Source: an uncultured Ruminococcus sp.
GTDB lineage: Bacteria; Bacillota; Clostridia; UBA1212; UBA1255
Assembly (NCBI GenBank): GCA_902782885.1
Contig: CACZOW010000127.1
Span: 1 to 14,695, forward strand
DNA: 14,695 nucleotides
Reading direction: 5' to 3'
A program made the translations under genes and the position numbers. How positions within the stretch are numbered: the first letter of the stretch is position 1; the number at the start of each line of letters is the position of its first letter. Positions 13,984 to 14,695 of the stretch are shown here, piece by piece. The notes beneath the pieces are model-generated. The model saw only the letters and a list, made by a program, of their open reading frames with translations, made no database searches and was not told where the DNA came from.

Positions 13984-14695
13984 CTGTTGTTCTTAGTATA
14001 CTGATTATGATATTGATGCTCAGCGTGCTCGTCGTGGTGCACGAATGGGGGCATTTTATTGTCGCGCGGCTGTTCAAAGTGAAGGTCAACGAATTCTCGA
14101 TCTTCATGGGTCCGAAGCTGTTCCAGCGCAAGACCAAGAAGACCGGCATGCTGTTTTCGATCCGGGCGCTGCCTTTCGGCGGCTACTGCGCGCTGGAGGG
14201 CGAGGTAGAGGACACACCTGAGGACGCGCCGGCGGACGACAGTTCAGAAGACCCCGCGGAAGTACCGGCGGAAACGCTCCTGCTCGGAGAGTCCGGCGCG
14301 GAAACGCCGGCGGCCGACGATGCCGATAAAAAAGGAAAAAGCAAAAACTTTACTTTCTCGTCCCGCCCCTGGTACCAGCGTGCGCTGATCCTGCTGGCGG
14401 GCGTTACGATGAACTACATTCTGGCGGTGCTGATCGTCTCGCTGATCTTCGCGTTCAACGGCTACGACACCCGCCGCGTGAGCAGCGTGTCCGACGACGC
14501 GCCGATGACCATTGCCGGCCTGGAAGTCGGCGACAAGGTGCTGGAGTACGACGGCAAAAATATTGTCACCCCCGTGGACTACTCGCTGTACAACTACATC
14601 TCTCAGCCCGATGACGTGACCTTCACGGTCAAGAAGCGCGACGGCACGAAGCTTCGCTACGGTTTTGACCGGGATATCGATATAAAAGCCAACGA
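13980..14695 (+). CDS. rseP: RseP-like site-2 metalloprotease, N-terminal part, cut by window end
   Basis: This is an intramembrane zinc protease (M50 family, RseP/RasP) that cleaves membrane-bound anti-sigma factors and leftover signal peptides. The 238 visible codons show a first transmembrane span (about 3-20) running into HEWGH at 21-25 (zinc HExxH), the FGGYCALEGE turn at 66-75, the span after RPWYQRALILLAG (about 129-160) and the start of a PDZ domain (GLEVGDKVLEYDGKNI at 180-195). Unusual is an acidic, Pro-rich insert of about 50 residues (74-123) between the GGY turn and the next span. I chose TTG at 13980: it overlaps the dxr stop as TTGA and has AAGGAGGT seven bases upstream. The C-terminal protease half is beyond the window. 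Confidence 0.9.
   Translation, partial: MTVVLSILIMILMLSVLVVVHEWGHFIVARLFKVKVNEFSIFMGPKLFQRKTKKTGMLFSIRALPFGGYCALEGEVEDTPEDAPADDSSEDPAEVPAETLLLGESGAETPAADDADKKGKSKNFTFSSRPWYQRALILLAGVTMNYILAVLIVSLIFAFNGYDTRRVSSVSDDAPMTIAGLEVGDKVLEYDGKNIVTPVDYSLYNYISQPDDVTFTVKKRDGTKLRYGFDRDIDIKAN

Overview
The window is a GC-rich bacterial chromosome segment carrying only core metabolic and housekeeping genes. It has two divergent blocks around a short control region at about 6638-6970. Gene order, strong AGGAGG-type ribosome binding sites, a Bacillus-type iron-sulfur PurF and a short EF-Ts point to a Firmicutes relative, most likely a GC-rich member of Clostridia. The sequence alone does not give a species. 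No phage, transposon, CRISPR array, toxin or defence gene was found.

Left block, minus strand, reading leftward from about 6720 to 113: purC-purF-carA-carB. The genes are packed as one operon. purC and purF overlap by 4 bases, purF and carA are 10 bases apart, and carA and carB are 1 base apart. The operon joins two purine steps (PRPP amidotransferase and SAICAR synthetase) to carbamoyl-phosphate synthetase, which feeds pyrimidine and arginine synthesis. PurF and CarA both take nitrogen from glutamine. A good promoter precedes purC. A terminator-like hairpin lies in the short leader between that promoter and the purC start. A weaker hairpin follows carB, and another minus-strand promoter lies at the left edge, aimed at a gene outside the window.

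Control region, 6638-6970: back-to-back promoters for purC (minus) and rpsB (plus) flank a 70-base array of ten degenerate 7-base repeats that almost exactly fills the space between the two -35 elements. The rpsB leader (about 100 bases) holds mutually exclusive inverted repeats.

Right block, plus strand, 6971 to the right edge: rpsB-tsf, a strong terminator, then pyrH-serC, a promoter, then frr-uppS-cdsA-dxr-rseP (the last cut by the window end). This is the widely conserved translation and envelope cluster: ribosomal protein S2, EF-Ts, UMP kinase, ribosome recycling factor, undecaprenyl diphosphate synthase, CDP-diglyceride synthase, DXP reductoisomerase and the site-2 protease RseP. The one clear departure is serC (phosphoserine aminotransferase) between pyrH and frr, with its own promoter for frr downstream of it.

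I did not find a clearly new biological system. The points most worth a second look are the heptamer array between the divergent promoters, the purC leader hairpin, the mixed pur-car operon, the switch-like rpsB leader, the serC insertion and the acidic insert in RseP.
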